DNA of 64,000 nt from Antedon mediterranea (GCF_964355755.1 NC_092675.1:25088412-25152411); one strand, 5' to 3'; positions 43,779-56,030 are shown, counted from the first letter of the stretch. Numbers and translations: made by a program. Notes: generated from the sequence alone by a model not told the origin.

Positions 43779-46700
43779 ATGTCTACCAAAATACGATTAG
43801 AAGGAGGTGAGGTGATCCCAGCTCAAACAGAAGGCAACAGTGATGTTTTTCGTGATCAGCCTTTTCTTTTAGCTAAATCTAGGTAACCGAATTAACGTTG
43901 TTTATTTGGGCTAGGCTAGCTGGATGATTGCTGTTGTGCTTTTTGTGCCCACCAGGCAACAGACGGCCTCACAAGACAAGGCTGTCCTCTGGAGGCCTCT
44001 AGCCTAAGCTCAGGCAATGACATTGGGTGGAGACTGATGAATATTATATATCCAGAACTCTACTAGGCCTACTGTACTATGATTACTAATCAATGTATTC
44101 ATCTTTTTATTCCTGTTGTGAAATGGACGAGGGTTTTATGCTGCAGTGCAGGGAAAATATTAATATAATTAATCATATTCATAATATTAATAATGATTGA
44201 GGGGTTATTATGGCCAACCCATCATATATTTTAGGGAAAACTACTATTTTAATGGGAATCTTTGTTGGGTTCCGACGGTATCTCCTTTTAGGCTTTGATA
44301 ATAATTGTAAGTATTAATATTGTCGTGTTTGTATCGTCGTACATGTCCGTCTCTGTCTGTCAGTAGCGTACCATCACTTTGCTTATTATTATCATTTTTA
44401 ACTTTTTTATTCTTTCTGGTGGATCCAGGCTTAAAGCCCCTTGGGGTTTAAATGGTATTCTCCAGGCATAATGCAACTATTATTTACTTAATTTCCAACC
44501 ACTTGTATCTTTTATATTTTGTATATGTTTGCATTATGTGAATAAATTTGAACTTGAACTTGATAATATATTTATGAAAAAGTTAAAAAATTAATATCCA
44601 TAATTATGTAGGCCTACACTACCTACTAGAGCCTAGGCTAGGCCTACTTTTTATTTGTTTTTAAAGTATTTATTTTAATATCATCATTATTATTTTTTGC
44701 AATTGAAAGCAATTTTTTTTGTAAGGCAATGATATTTTTATTTGTCTGAAACAGATGGGTGTCTGATGAAGAAGCAATAACATGTCTTGTTTGCCAGAAC
44801 AAATTCAACCAACTTCGTCGTAAGCATCACTGTCGCCAGTGTGGTCGAGTACTTTGTAGTAAGTGCTGTAAAGAGAAGGTGCCGTTGCCACAGCTTGGAT
44901 TTGAAGAACCAGAGAGAGTTTGTGATTACTGCCTGCCAATTACAGAACTAGTAACCAAGTCAAGGTCTAGAAAAATTGTAAATATTCACCACTGTCACTT
45001 GTAAATGTATAATATTTTGTAGTATTGTTTACAAAAAATGTTGTCAATTTCTTTTAGAGTGTTCCTTTAACAAAAAGCCCTCCAACAAAAGACAACTTTT
45101 GGGGTAGTCTACTATCTTCTGTCTGTCTACTAATTCTTGTATACGACTTCAGATTACAGATTTTTATTGTAATTGTTCCCCTTGTTTATAACTTATATAA
45201 TTCGTAATTTTGTATATATTTTTGTATATATATTTGTTAAATTGTTCAACTTCAATTTGTGTTTCAATTTTTTTGTTTTATAAATTGCAATAAAGTTTTT
45301 ATCTATGTACTGTATCTATCTATCTATCTTGTTAATGAAACATTAAAACTTTATTGATAGGTCTTTCAGCAGGAAGCTGCTCTGACACTATCAGAAGAGA
45401 TCAGGAGCCCATCTGGTCTCTGTAAAGTGGTTGAGTTAGGAGGTATCCAGACATTGATATACTTGTCACGGCTTTCCGATGACAAGATACGGCTTGCATG
45501 TGCAAAGAGCCTACACATCCTGTCAACACACCAGCCATTGCATAGGATGTTGGCAGATTCTGGAGCTGTCCGGGCTGTTTGTAGGTGAGTAAAAAAAATA
45601 CAATAATACTAAATGCTTTGTTTTACACTTAAATTGGTACCAATAAAATAGTTTCAACTCGGATCTAACTATGATGGAGCTAAATTCTTAACTGGCCTAA
45701 CTGTTTTTCTCTATTCATTATTTCTTTCTGTATATATAATATTTATTAAATATTATTAGTAAACTGATACTTGAATTACCAATTATTTCACTTTCTTTTA
45801 GTTTGTTGTCATCAGCCAATGAGAATCAAGAGCAGTTGATAATTGAAGGCATTAGCACACTAATGATCTTCTGTAAAGCACCAGACACAAAGGCCAAAGG
45901 TCAGAGCAAGAACAATTACAACTAATTGTTACATTATACTTATTTTATTATTGAAAAATGTTTTTTTAATAACTTCTATTACCCTTTTTAATACATTACA
46001 TTAACATGTATTACTATTTCAAAAAAGATGCATTTTTTAAGCTTTTAAAATTCTGTCATTGAAAGCCAATTATATATTGACTGAACCATGGAGATATACA
46101 AATAAAAATACCTCCCTGCTATGAAATCATCTTATTCATCATATCATATATGAATAATTTGCTCTTATTTATAGACTTATGAGTCTCTTAATAACATCTG
46201 TTAGAATACCAATGACGTTTCTCCTATTGTCAAAAAGTATATATTTAGATATTTGATTATTGTTTTTATTATGGCTTCTTATTATTAGAGTTAAAATTCA
46301 TTAATTAGACTATTTTTTTCAGCAATTACTCAGGGTGTATTGCAGCCTGTTCTGTCATTATGTAGTATGAATGTTTCGGAAGCCATTGCCTTACTATCGG
46401 TCATGACCCTTAACCTCATCACAGAACACCAGGACAACCACACAGCATTAATTGAGGTCAGAGTTGAAATATGTTATTCTTATTGTTAATTACAACAAAT
46501 TCGGTATCATTTTTGTATTACTGTATCATTAGAATAACATAGGTGGATCCTCCACATCCACCGTCCTCTCCTATTTTTATTTTGTTTTTAAAATTGCAAT
46601 GCAAAATATTTGGATATAAGTTAAAGTTCAACACTTTTTACAATTTTAGCCCCAAGGCCTAGGCAAACAATATGAATAGTGACAGCTGAGTCAAATGGTA

Positions 46701-49700
46701 ATAGATCAACGCTAGCTATACCTGATTGAACTAAACATTAAGTTGGTTAATTTTCCTTTTTTTCCAGAATGATCGGAATGCTCTTCCTCGTCTTCTCTCA
46801 CTGACTACAGCTAAAGATGAACAGGTACTAGTCTAAATATAGTATTTATTAATGTACTCAACTTTCCCAAATTTGAATAGCATGAAACAAATGAAAATAT
46901 ATTGTCTTTATAGATGCAAGAAGTAGCTCTCAAGACACTTGGTCGTCTGTCAATGGGATCAGATTGGCACAGGCACAGAATAATTCAGGTAATCATAATT
47001 ATGTTTCATATTAGGCCAGAGGAAATAGATTTACATGGCCACCTGCGTGTAAAATATGACCCTGCATCAACAAAGCATGTAAAGTTCATATTTCATTTCA
47101 TGTTTTTTTAAAGAAATAAATACAGAGTTGGATGGAGAAAAATGAATTCTGTCAAAATTGTCATTCTTTTCTGTTAATATATTTTCACAAATCATGACTT
47201 ACAATAACAGTAATCTAAAAGTACAGATCTAGTTTGCAATATATTTACAACCTATGCTGATCTTGAGTCGATGCACTAAGTGTTTCAAAATGCAATTAAA
47301 ATCTGGTGAAGAAAGATGACATAAAAATACTCCCCCAAAATCTGATTGTACTTTTGTAAATTTTGATGCAATTCAGTTTATATATATATATATATATATA
47401 AAATAACAGCAGAAAATATAAATAATATATATATATAATAAAATAACAGCAGAAAACTTGGTTACTTCATTGTAAACCAAGTTTTCTGCTGTTATTTTAT
47501 TTATTTATGCTCTACCTTGGTATTGAGCACTCTATCCTAACGGTCTGATACTTTCAACCTAAATATATATATATATATATAAACAAATCAGGCAAAGAAC
47601 ATTAATTCTAAACCGCCCGGTGATATACTGAAATTTAATTAATTAATTTGAAACAATAAAGATGAGGAAATCTGTGAGAATGAGAAAAAGTCGCCCCAAC
47701 CGAGACTCGGACCGCCTGCTTGATATGCAGATGTCCTAACCATTAGACCACTGGGGTATATATATATATATATATACCAGAATAAAATAAAAATTACTTT
47801 TCAGGAGGATTTTTCGTCAGGTCGTTGTTTGGTTAGCGCAATCAAGAACAGGCCGAGAAATAAGCAAGTTCTCACAAATGCAGCTTGTCTTATTGCAAAC
47901 CTGGCAACCTCTGAACAAGATCAAGTAAGCAATATTTTAATACTGTAGTAAATATTATAATATACAATATTGTAGCATACAAAAAGGGCATTTATTTTAT
48001 GTAGAGTCAATACATAAAATTCCTCACTTTACTGACCTTTTAATATTATTACATTTCTTTACCCAGTTTAAACTGGTCTTTATTGAGGCTCTGCATAAAA
48101 GGGCCTTTGACAGTACTGTAATATTATTGTATAGACAAAATGTATTCGGATTGTAGTCCTGTACTAACTACTATACAAACTAATATATCCTGCTTTACCG
48201 AATCATTCATTTATTGTTGTATATTAAAGACTTTTATATTATTGTTTTATTTTATGTTTATTTTCATTTTTTTATGAACTTTGACCAATACAATTTTAGT
48301 AATATTTATTGCTTTCCAAGAACAGTACAATTTATGAAAATGAAAAATATGAATAAAAACATAGAATAATACAAAGAAAGATTTTAACAGGGAACGCTGG
48401 TAGACTGTATGGATGGAATGTGTACTTTGTTATCTCAGTCAGCAGACCAGAAGGATCTCTTCTCGCACGTTGCTAGAGGAATTGCTAACTTTTCTAAATT
48501 TAAACAAAATTCTTACCGACTTGTAAGTATTGCAGAATTATTAAATGAGTAAGCCATAAACTTCCAATGGTAATAAATATGGTAGAAACAAGTGAGTGCA
48601 ATGTACTCTATTGGTTGGCTTTCAGATAATTGAGTAAAGTAAGTTATGTAATAATTAAACATACATGTTGTTTAGCATTTAAAGATGTATTATTTCCTGA
48701 AAAAATAATTCTAAAATGTTTTTCTTGTTGAATATGCTATTTTAATGTCACCTAATAGTTATCCACTTTGAAAAAAATTTGATTTAAAAAAATGTATTTA
48801 CCTAAAAAAATGTAATTTAAATTAAAAAAATAGTCAAATTGGCTGCCAGCCAAGTTGGTTGAATTTAACCATTTATTTATTTATTTAAAAATTAATTTTT
48901 TAAGGTTTTTTTTTACGAAAGTGATTAACTTTATTAAAACTACAAAATAATCTATTCAAAGTCTGATTTTATTAATCTTTATTTTTCATGTTTTTGGGGG
49001 ACAATAAAGTTTCTAATTCATATCTAATCTATTCAACTAATAACAGTATAGATTGGTATTGGTAATACAGTTTAACTACAAAAGTAAACAAAAATAAAGG
49101 ATGGCTGAATAAAGAATAGACCAAGCATTTAGGTATTTGAACTATCACACTCATGTTACTAAAAATGAGCACGCAGGATTTGTATTATTTGTGTCTTTTT
49201 GTGTATATTAGATTTTCTGACACTGGCATTTATTTTTCTATAGGTTCAACATTTGCCCAATATTATTTCAATGTGTGTAAAGGTAATCAAGTTGTTTATT
49301 TAAATAGAAACTAACCAAATCTATTAATTTGAATATTTTGATAGAATTTATTATTCTCAACGTTATAGTTGCTTGTTTTAGTAGCTATATCATTGTGGTT
49401 TTTTTATAATCTGCAGTCACCAGTTGAAGACATCAGTCAACACGGCCTGCGGACTGTGTTATACTTACTTCAGTATTCAACAGATGCTACAATAAGGTCC
49501 TTAATGAAGTAAGAAAATCATCATATGTTTATACTCCAGTATCCCTCCCTATAAATATACTTTACCTGTACAGATGGCTTATTTTGTTTCGTCAATTGTT
49601 TATTAGTAAGTGAGTAGCCGAACGTTTAAGACAGTGGAACCGTAATCCATGATAGGCAAGGGTTCAAGGTTCACTAATTGCTCTATGGTTCTGGTGGTAG

Positions 49701-50040
49701 AACAAGGCTTCTGCAATAAGGACTATAAACCGTAGGTCCAGTGTACACACATTACTTGTGTGCACTTTCGAGACGAGTAGGGGTTCACATACAGACAGAT
49801 GAGATAGCACCTTAAAGTGGCTGCACTGACATTCAGTGAAAAGTGTAACATCTGAGTCCACCACGCCATGAGCAATGATCCATTCGTTATTATTATTAAT
49901 ATACCTATATTTCATATTTGTATTTAAATAGTGATGGAGCAATTCATGTTTTTAAAAGTATGGTTAAAACGTTTGGTGTGATGGACAATATGCAGAGAGC
50001 TCTGGTCAACAATGTTGAGGAAAGGGTCTCACCAGCATGA
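43779..50040 (+). CDS. FYVE zinc finger plus armadillo-like repeat protein
   Basis: Twelve exons: 43779-43882, 44755-44977, 45370-45584, 45802-45899, 46323-46456, 46768-46824, 46914-46988, 47805-47924, 48391-48522, 49244-49282, 49417-49508, 49932-50040. They join in frame to 465 residues ending TGA. Residues 36-95 are a FYVE finger with the canonical WxxD (WVSD), RRKHHCRQCG, eight zinc cysteines and RVC motifs, so it should bind PI(3)P on endosomes. The rest is helical, with repeated LxxLGRL/LxxLS-like units (GIQTLIYLSRLSDDKIRLAC, ALKTLGRLSMG, NAACLIANLATSE) typical of armadillo repeats. The exon 2 donor (ATT/GTAAAT) is weak. A possible small extra exon begins at 45058 (SVPLTKSPPTKDNFWG) and could be alternative. 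I know no well-named orthologue. Confidence 0.85.
44340..44575 (+). mobile_element. LINE 3' end in intron 1 of the FYVE gene
   Basis: GGCTTAAAGCCCCTTGGGGT and a 3' terminus ATGTGAATAAATTTGAACTTGAACTTG (given in pieces: GTGAATAAATTTG, then two GAACTT units). This resembles CR1/L2-type LINE tails. No coding part remains. Confidence 0.5.
45110..45335 (+). mobile_element. LINE-like 3' tail in intron 2 of the FYVE gene
   Basis: A T-rich stretch ends GCAATAAAGTTTTTATCTAT followed by (CTAT)n. The end in AATAAA plus short tandem repeats is LINE-like. Weak evidence. Confidence 0.4.
47438..47500. repeat. Perfect 26-bp inverted repeat with 11-bp loop
   Basis: ATAAAATAACAGCAGAAAAC followed by TTGGTT (47438-47463) is exactly mirrored at 47475-47500. 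Part of the same word also occurs at 47399-47415. It lies in an intron of the FYVE gene and could form a stable hairpin in DNA or pre-mRNA. Confidence 0.8.
47563..47756 (-). mobile_element. tRNA-derived SINE family 2, copy 2
   Basis: Same body (CACCGGGCGGTTTAGAATTA, TCTCACAGATTTCCTCATCT) and (AT)n tail as the copy at 36434-36635. The tRNA-like head has lost some bases of its T-arm. Further TA repeats at 47757-47776 follow the head. It lies in an intron of the FYVE gene. Confidence 0.7.
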
Positions 50041-50486
50041 TATGGTAATCATTAATTTGTATTCATTTGATATCATTCAGTACTTATTAGATAATATGTT
50101 ATCAATATGTTCACACTCAGATGTATTACGGGAATAAATAAAAGTGATATCGGTTGCTGAGCTGTGCAAGAGAATATTAAATCATTAATTACTGAGCATT
50201 ACTCATAGGCTGTTTTAAAGATAATGAATAGAATATATTCCTTATAAATTAATGTAATGTATAATCTTAATAATTATAGTATGTCAAATATTAATGATCA
50301 AAACAAATGGTGCTATGCAGTATAAAAGTACTTAAGAATGTGTAATTGTATGTGTTTGTCGGCTGAATGTTCTATGATCTTTGCAAACATTGTTGTTTAT
50401 AAGTATGGTACAACAGTAGTGGGGCTTGCTGGTTAACATGCTTGTCAAGATCTTTTAACGTTTAACTCTTTCTTTACACCTCTCCA
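50041..50486. other. 3' UTR and flank of the FYVE gene
   Basis: AATAAATAAAAG at about 50131 is a plausible polyadenylation signal 90 bp after the stop codon. No other feature. Confidence 0.4.
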
Positions 50487-50720
50487 TAAAGGTCTGTCTA
50501 CACTATTAAACTTTATGTGACAACAAAATGTGATGTGCCCATATATGGACACAGTGACGTCATAGCAGTATCATTTTTGGCCACATCACATGTTATTGTC
50601 ACATAAAGTTTCTTTACCCACTTTTTCCATATATGGACACAGTGACGTCATAGCACTACCATTTTTGGCCACATCACATTTTATTGTCACATAAAGTTTG
50701 ATAGTGTAGATAGAGCTTAA
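50487..50720. mobile_element. MITE with AAACTTTATGTGACAA arms and TGACGTCA sites
   Basis: Left GGTCTGTCTACACTATTAAA mirrors right TTTGATAGTGTAGATAGAGC; AACTTTATGTGACAA mirrors TTGTCACATAAAGTT. The inside is partly doubled: ATATGGACACAGTGACGTCA occurs twice (palindromes at 50555-50562 and 50643-50650). Related to 35170-35320. Confidence 0.8.
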
Positions 50721-51128
50721 GCCTCACGATTTATAAGCAAGATAAATGTTAAAGTTATAGTTTATCCAATGGTTTATCCATTCTGTAATTTCTCGTTTAA
50801 AAAAACATACAGTATTCATAGCAAATTGCTAAAAATAACGTCTTACTGTATGTACAGTATGGTTGTGTATAATATTATGAAAATGCAGTCCTTATAAAAC
50901 ACTCCCGGTGCAAATGATTTATTTTACGAATACAATAATGTATGAGTGAATGTAAAGATGCTACTACTGTATATAAATATTAAGTGAATTGAAAAAGTAT
51001 ATAAAATAAATTTATATATTTGTACTTACATACAAGTAGTCAAAATAGACAAAATATATTGGCCTATATAATGTGAATTATTCTAATTATCTGTATGAAT
51101 CATCGATGGCTAAATATATGGCTAAATA

Positions 51129-51575
51129 AAGCTTGGTTCCCACTTTAAAAAAATACATGCCGTAAGGCCACATAACCGACGCAACGTAAGAAAATACTCT
51201 TCTATAAATGTCGCATCCCTCTTAAGCTTGGTTCCCACTAGAACGCAACGTAACGCAGCGACGTATCAACGCAAAGTGCTGTATTGCGTATTGCTGTAAG
51301 TGGGAACCGACGATACAACAGTGCTGCAAACATCACAGGTTTGATTTCACGCAGGCGGGGGAAAACACAATTATGAAGGGAAGTTTCTTAAGTTGCGTAG
51401 GTTGCGTTACGTTGCGTCGCTAGTGGGAACCAAGCTCTAGTCTTACATGAAGTTGAATCATGCTGTTGCGACGTACGTACGTAAGGCCGACATCTGTGTT
51501 TGGTTCTCACGCAAGGTTCTTTGCGTCGATACGTTGTGTTTGCGCTGCATGCAAGTGTGAACCAAACTTTAATTA
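51129..51575. mobile_element. Cluster of two or three GCTTGGTTCCCACT MITE fragments
   Basis: AAGCTTGGTTCCCACTTT at 51128, TTAAGCTTGGTTCCCACTAG at 51223 with its right end CTAGTGGGAACCAAGCTC at about 51437, and a degenerate end (GCAAGTGTGAACCAAACTTTAA) at 51570. The internal ACGTTGCGT words are typical of the family. It looks like repeated insertion into, or partial duplication of, one element. Confidence 0.7.
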
Positions 51576-51579
51576 CACC

Positions 51580-52500
51580 TCAATACCTTCCTCAATGTGT
51601 AATTAACTAGGCATACGATATATGTTTGTGTAGCTCAATTGTGTTTCCATTGTAATATTTTAAAAGAAAAATATATATTATAAATAAATTTTATATAGAT
51701 AATGTTTTAATACTGTATTGTTCGTTTGCGAGTGAAATAGATGATAACTTGTATATAATTATTTATATTTATGAAGTTCGGTGATAACGTATTGTACACG
51801 TATATAATATAAACGATGATATCATTTAAAGATAACGCATTGTACGCGTACCGGGATAAGTTAGCGCATAACCTATAATAATTGAGTTTTGAAAAGTCTA
51901 TATTTTAGCCGATCTATGTGTATAACAAGTTTTACCCCAACATTGATCATACCGATCCCCAAATTCGAAATATCGAAGATCAGATAGCAAAATTAGCGCA
52001 TTGTTATCGTAGCCATATTACTTTTAAAAACAGATAACGCTTTTATATTTCGATAAAACATAGTTCTGTGACAACACATTATTAGTGATTTCGAAAAATA
52101 TTCGCATAGCCCCTTATAGCATATCGATCTGGGCTCCCGGGTAATCCGGTCACTCTCCTTCTGTCTCCTTCCGTCTGTTCTTACAAATACAACGTACGTA
52201 CAGTATTTATCTATTTTACTACTTTATAGTAGGAGAGAAGCATTTTAAATTTATTTTTCTATGTTTTTACATGACACTGACATTGTATTGCATTGACAAC
52301 ATAACATGCTCTCAGTCGTTCTGTGACGACATGAATTATTTCTGACGTCACATTTGAACCAAACGACGACCACTTATATCAATTAATTAAAACAGAAATA
52401 AGCTATAGTAATTTTAACCATATGCCCCACAACTTCATCTAAACTACTAAGTAATGAACGTCATCTTTGTAGTACCTATACCGTAAAGCTCCCAGTCCAC
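51580..52500. other. AT-rich intergenic stretch
   Basis: GATAACGCATTGTACGCGTA-like words recur at about 51785 and 51833. No gene or clear transposon. Confidence 0.4.
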
Positions 52501-52519
52501 TGCATTAGCTACTGCTGTC

Positions 52520-52760
52520 TGCTTATTATTATTATTATTATTATTTATTGCCAAAAACCAGTTACAAACAAACAAAACACAGAAACTAAGGGAGTAGGCA
52601 GGAACCTAAAAGTGAACCTAATCACTATAACAAGAGTTCAGGTTCCGTACTCCCAAAGTAACAACAATGATATAAAATAAACTATATAAAAATATTTAAA
52701 AAACAAATAGACGAATCAACAGTGTCAATATAAAATAAACGGATAAAATACATAAGCCAG
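52520..52760 (-). mobile_element. LINE 3' end with (AAT)n tail (minus strand)
   Basis: Read on the minus strand, TAGTGATTAGGTTCACTTTT and GGTTCCTGCCTACTCCCTTA run to TTTTTGGCAATAAATAATAA and (AAT)n. Related to 17190-17345. Confidence 0.55.
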
Positions 52761-53381
52761 CCTTATCTTATTTTTTAAACTAATATACTAAACAAAGGTG
52801 ATATCTTTTAACAGCTAGCTCTTGGTGCATTCGTAAAGCATTTTCTAGCATTTATCTCAATTTAATGTAGTTACACAGAAGTTGAAATTTGTAAAGATCA
52901 CTGCACCAGCTCGTAGTTTCCTCTCTGAACTACGTAAAGCATTTGTCAATTTCATTTTCAACTTCATTGTCTTAAGATGGAGGTGTGGTCTATCAATTCA
53001 TCGTTATTTCATACAAAAATATAATCTTCTGAGTTAATTCATCAAGAATAACTATAAACTTTGAGCGGTTTTTCTTCATGCGTGTACTTTACAACTAATC
53101 AGACCACCAAGGCATTCTAACAACAGGATGTTGAGCTCCAGAGATCAAATGGTTTTTCTGTGGCTGCGACACGATCAGTTCCACTACTCTTAACAGACAC
53201 CGCACGTCGCGGAGAATATGTCCATAGTACAGTAAGCCTACTGTTGGTATTTGTATCAGCCAGACATAAGATCAAAGGACTGTTACGACTTCCTATCTTG
53301 GCCAAACGAGCTCAGTGTCCTGTTGTTAAATTGACTTGATCAGACTCACACCAGTCCAACCCATGGTTCCCGTTCAAGAAT
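52761..53381. other. 3' flank of the VAMP7-like gene
   Basis: Contains the ~45-bp repeat shared with 2500-2545 at 53258-53305. The 62-codon minus frame across it is not supported as a gene. Confidence 0.4.
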
Positions 53382-55563
53382 CTAAGTAGCAACTACTATA
53401 ATAATCACTAATATAGTTACAACTACAATTCCGATTATTACACCCAGTATTACCTTGTACCGTGCATTTTTGTACCAATACTTTTTGTGTACTTTCTTCG
53501 TCGTCTTCGCAAAACTCTGGGCCTACAATGAAATAAACAAGTTAATCAGCAGACATCCATTTCCATGAAATTAATCAGTACCGGAGGTAATTTAATTAGG
53601 AAGGAAATTATGACAAGGGCGGTTATTTTAAGGTGTAGTTCATTATGTACAGAAACGTAGGCTGGTTGCTGTCTGCGGAACTAAGACATTTTTTTAATAG
53701 AGATGCTATACTTTTACTAGCTTGCTGCTGAGCTAAAGACAATTTTGAAAAATAGCTATAGGTCATCCCCGGAAATTGCACATTTAAATATAAAACGAAA
53801 TATATAAATCTCCAAGGCTGAGCTAAGAACATTTTGAAAAAAATAGAGCTGTTCGGTCCTAATAAACTGCACTTTTACTTTGGAAATATAAAATCGTATG
53901 CTTAAAAAGGTGGACCTATTTTTGGTGGCATAATTTACCTGTAGTTCAAGAAGATCCGATTTCTCCATGAGATCATCCAGCTTATCACCTCTTTTTAAGA
54001 TCTGTTCCACATTGTGTATCATGATGTCTTGTAGTTCATCAACGTCATCTTGGAGCTTGGTTAATTTAGTGTTCACTGGCTTTCCAGAAGAATTTGTCTA
54101 CAAAAGAAAAGAAAAAATTCAATATTAATATTCACGTTCGAATTACGATTCGTTTGCGATTTGAAAACGGACGGCAAGAAAAAATATTAATTATACCCTG
54201 TTTTGAAACAATAAAAATAGTAAATGATAGAACTAATTTTAATTAATCTTATCTGGTCTGTGTAATTCTGTCAACGCTACAATTTTATCAAAGTAGGCTA
54301 TACAACTGTACCATTATTTTTGTAATTTCTTCTCTCTGCTGCTGAGTAAATTCAGAATCCTGCGAAACTGTATATGATTCTGTTTTCTCTATTATGTCCA
54401 GTAGATAATCATATGCCTTCGTTCGACTGTAATCTTTCTCTGCTGCACATAAGTATGTCACACCACTCTTCACGTACACAAAGAAAAGATATCTAAAAAC
54501 AAACCAGTGATTGATTGATTGATTGATTGATTGATAACTATCCTATTATGTAACAGATCAATAAATCAATCGAACAAGACATATATATGTATAAATCATA
54601 CTGTCAAATTATAGAAACAGTGCTCATATTCGGAACATGATCTCATAATCGCGTCGAGCATAGCTCATTGGCGAAAGTTCCGTATTTTTATTTGTATAAA
54701 AAAATTTCTCTTGCTGGATTCGAACCTGCAACCTCTCGCTTACAGGGCGAGTATCATACCAATAGACCACAGACCAATATTTGGTATTATCACAGATTTT
54801 CACCCACCAGATACATTCTCTCATACAACAAATATATATGTATGTGTGTTAAAGGAATTATAGATAGACGGAATTCATTCAATTGCAGTAAATGATAAAA
54901 TTATGTCTATTTTATGTGTTCACGTTCAACAATAAACATTCATTTGTGTGATCATTTAAAAATACATCCACACCCATCCCATCGTTCAATACGTAGGTCC
55001 ATAGCCACGTACAGTACAAACATTAACTTTATTCATTCATTAAGCATAGTCATTCACATTCATACCCGGTATCTCTGCCATGGTTACAGATGGCAAAGTT
55101 AGCTATGTTATGTCACTGTGCACTTTAAGGAAGTACCATAATGACCTATGATGCCAATTGTTTTTTAAGTGGAGTACGACTGAAGCACATTTCATTGCTA
55201 AGGATTAATAATAGTTCTATAATGTCCCATCTCACAAAAATGTATGCGAAGATGGTGTTTTATCTACTTTTTAATTTAATTGTTTCCATAATAAAAGTTC
55301 GGTCTAAGTGTATGTCATAAGTGTTTTTAATATCGATCCTATGATCCGTATAGTCACAGTACATTTATATACATGTTATGTTTTGCAAATGAATGAAATG
55401 CAATAACTTACTGATCGGCTTCATATATAGTTTTGTAGTCGCTACTCGTTGATATGTTATGAAGTGCTGAGCTCGCCACTTGTGAAAAACTTCCTTCGTT
55501 GCTTGATGTGTGATCTACTAGGATGTTCTTTCCTCGGGCAACGCAACTATACAGAATCGGCAT
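53382..55563 (-). CDS. VAMP7: VAMP7-like longin R-SNARE (apparent +1 frameshift)
   Basis: Four exons (55563-55412, 54493-54312, 54097-53939, 53522-53382) give about 210 residues against about 220 in vertebrate VAMP7. Residues 1-110 are a longin domain (MPILYSCVARGKNILVDHT; YLC at the end of its beta-sheet). Residues 125-165 are the SNARE motif with the zero-layer arginine at about 147 (ILKRGDKLDDL), so it is an R-SNARE. Residues about 185-207 are a C-terminal membrane anchor (VILGVIIGIVVVTILVIIIV). It drives fusion of late endosomes and lysosomes with target membranes. Near the start of exon 2 (54481-54493) the frame entering from exon 1 (..ADQYLFF) and the frame leaving it (VYVKSGVTYLC) differ by one T in a TTTT run. 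Either it is a sequencing error or the copy is damaged. Everything else is intact. Confidence 0.85.
54505..54533. repeat. (GATT)n microsatellite
   Basis: Six GATT units in intron 1 of the VAMP7-like gene. Confidence 0.85.
54582..54830 (-). mobile_element. tRNA-derived SINE family 1, copy 3
   Basis: On the minus strand it starts with the 5' part GTATCTGGTGGGTGAAAATC. The tRNA-like head from 54775, body TACGGAACTTTCGCCAATGA and a short TATA tail follow. It lies in intron 1 of the VAMP7-like gene. Together with 19043 and 19268 it defines the family. Confidence 0.75.
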
Positions 55564-55899
55564 GGTTAAGTTTGTCTGCTCTCCGTTTATCTTTGTTTAA
55601 ATGAAACAAGAAAAGATCAGAAATACACATGAACATACAATTGCAACACACGAAAAAGTTATGGGTAATTTTTGAAACATTCTTAGATGATTCATATTCT
55701 AAATATAAGTCATCTACGATTCCTGGTAGAAGTCAATTAAGACGGCGACTGTGTCAAGTGTCATGCGATACGTCCCTTGATACTGTCATTGGTGATTTAA
55801 GACTGTAAATATTGTTTATAGAATTTACTCAAACATGCGGCTGGCATATGATAATTATAATTATAGAGATATAATTTGGACCCCACCCCCAACCCCACC

Positions 55900-56030
55900 A
55901 CCCCACTATGACGTAAGCACAACGCAAATGACCTGACCAATGAAACTAGCGTGACAGTTAATGCATGACTTAGTGATTACGTGCGTTGCGCTTACGCCTT
56001 TGTATTGCGTTCTAGGGAACCGAAATTTAT
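55900..56030. mobile_element. Degraded MITE of the GCTTGGTTCCCACT family
   Basis: ATGACGTAAGCACAACGCAA, TGACCTGACCAATGAAACTA and GTGCGTTGCGCTTACGCC keep the order of the full copies. The ends are eroded (GTTCTAGGGAACCGAAATTT). Confidence 0.55.

Noticed and set aside
53117-53305. 62-codon minus frame
   Set aside because: It overlaps a dispersed repeat and has no supporting splice or domain evidence.
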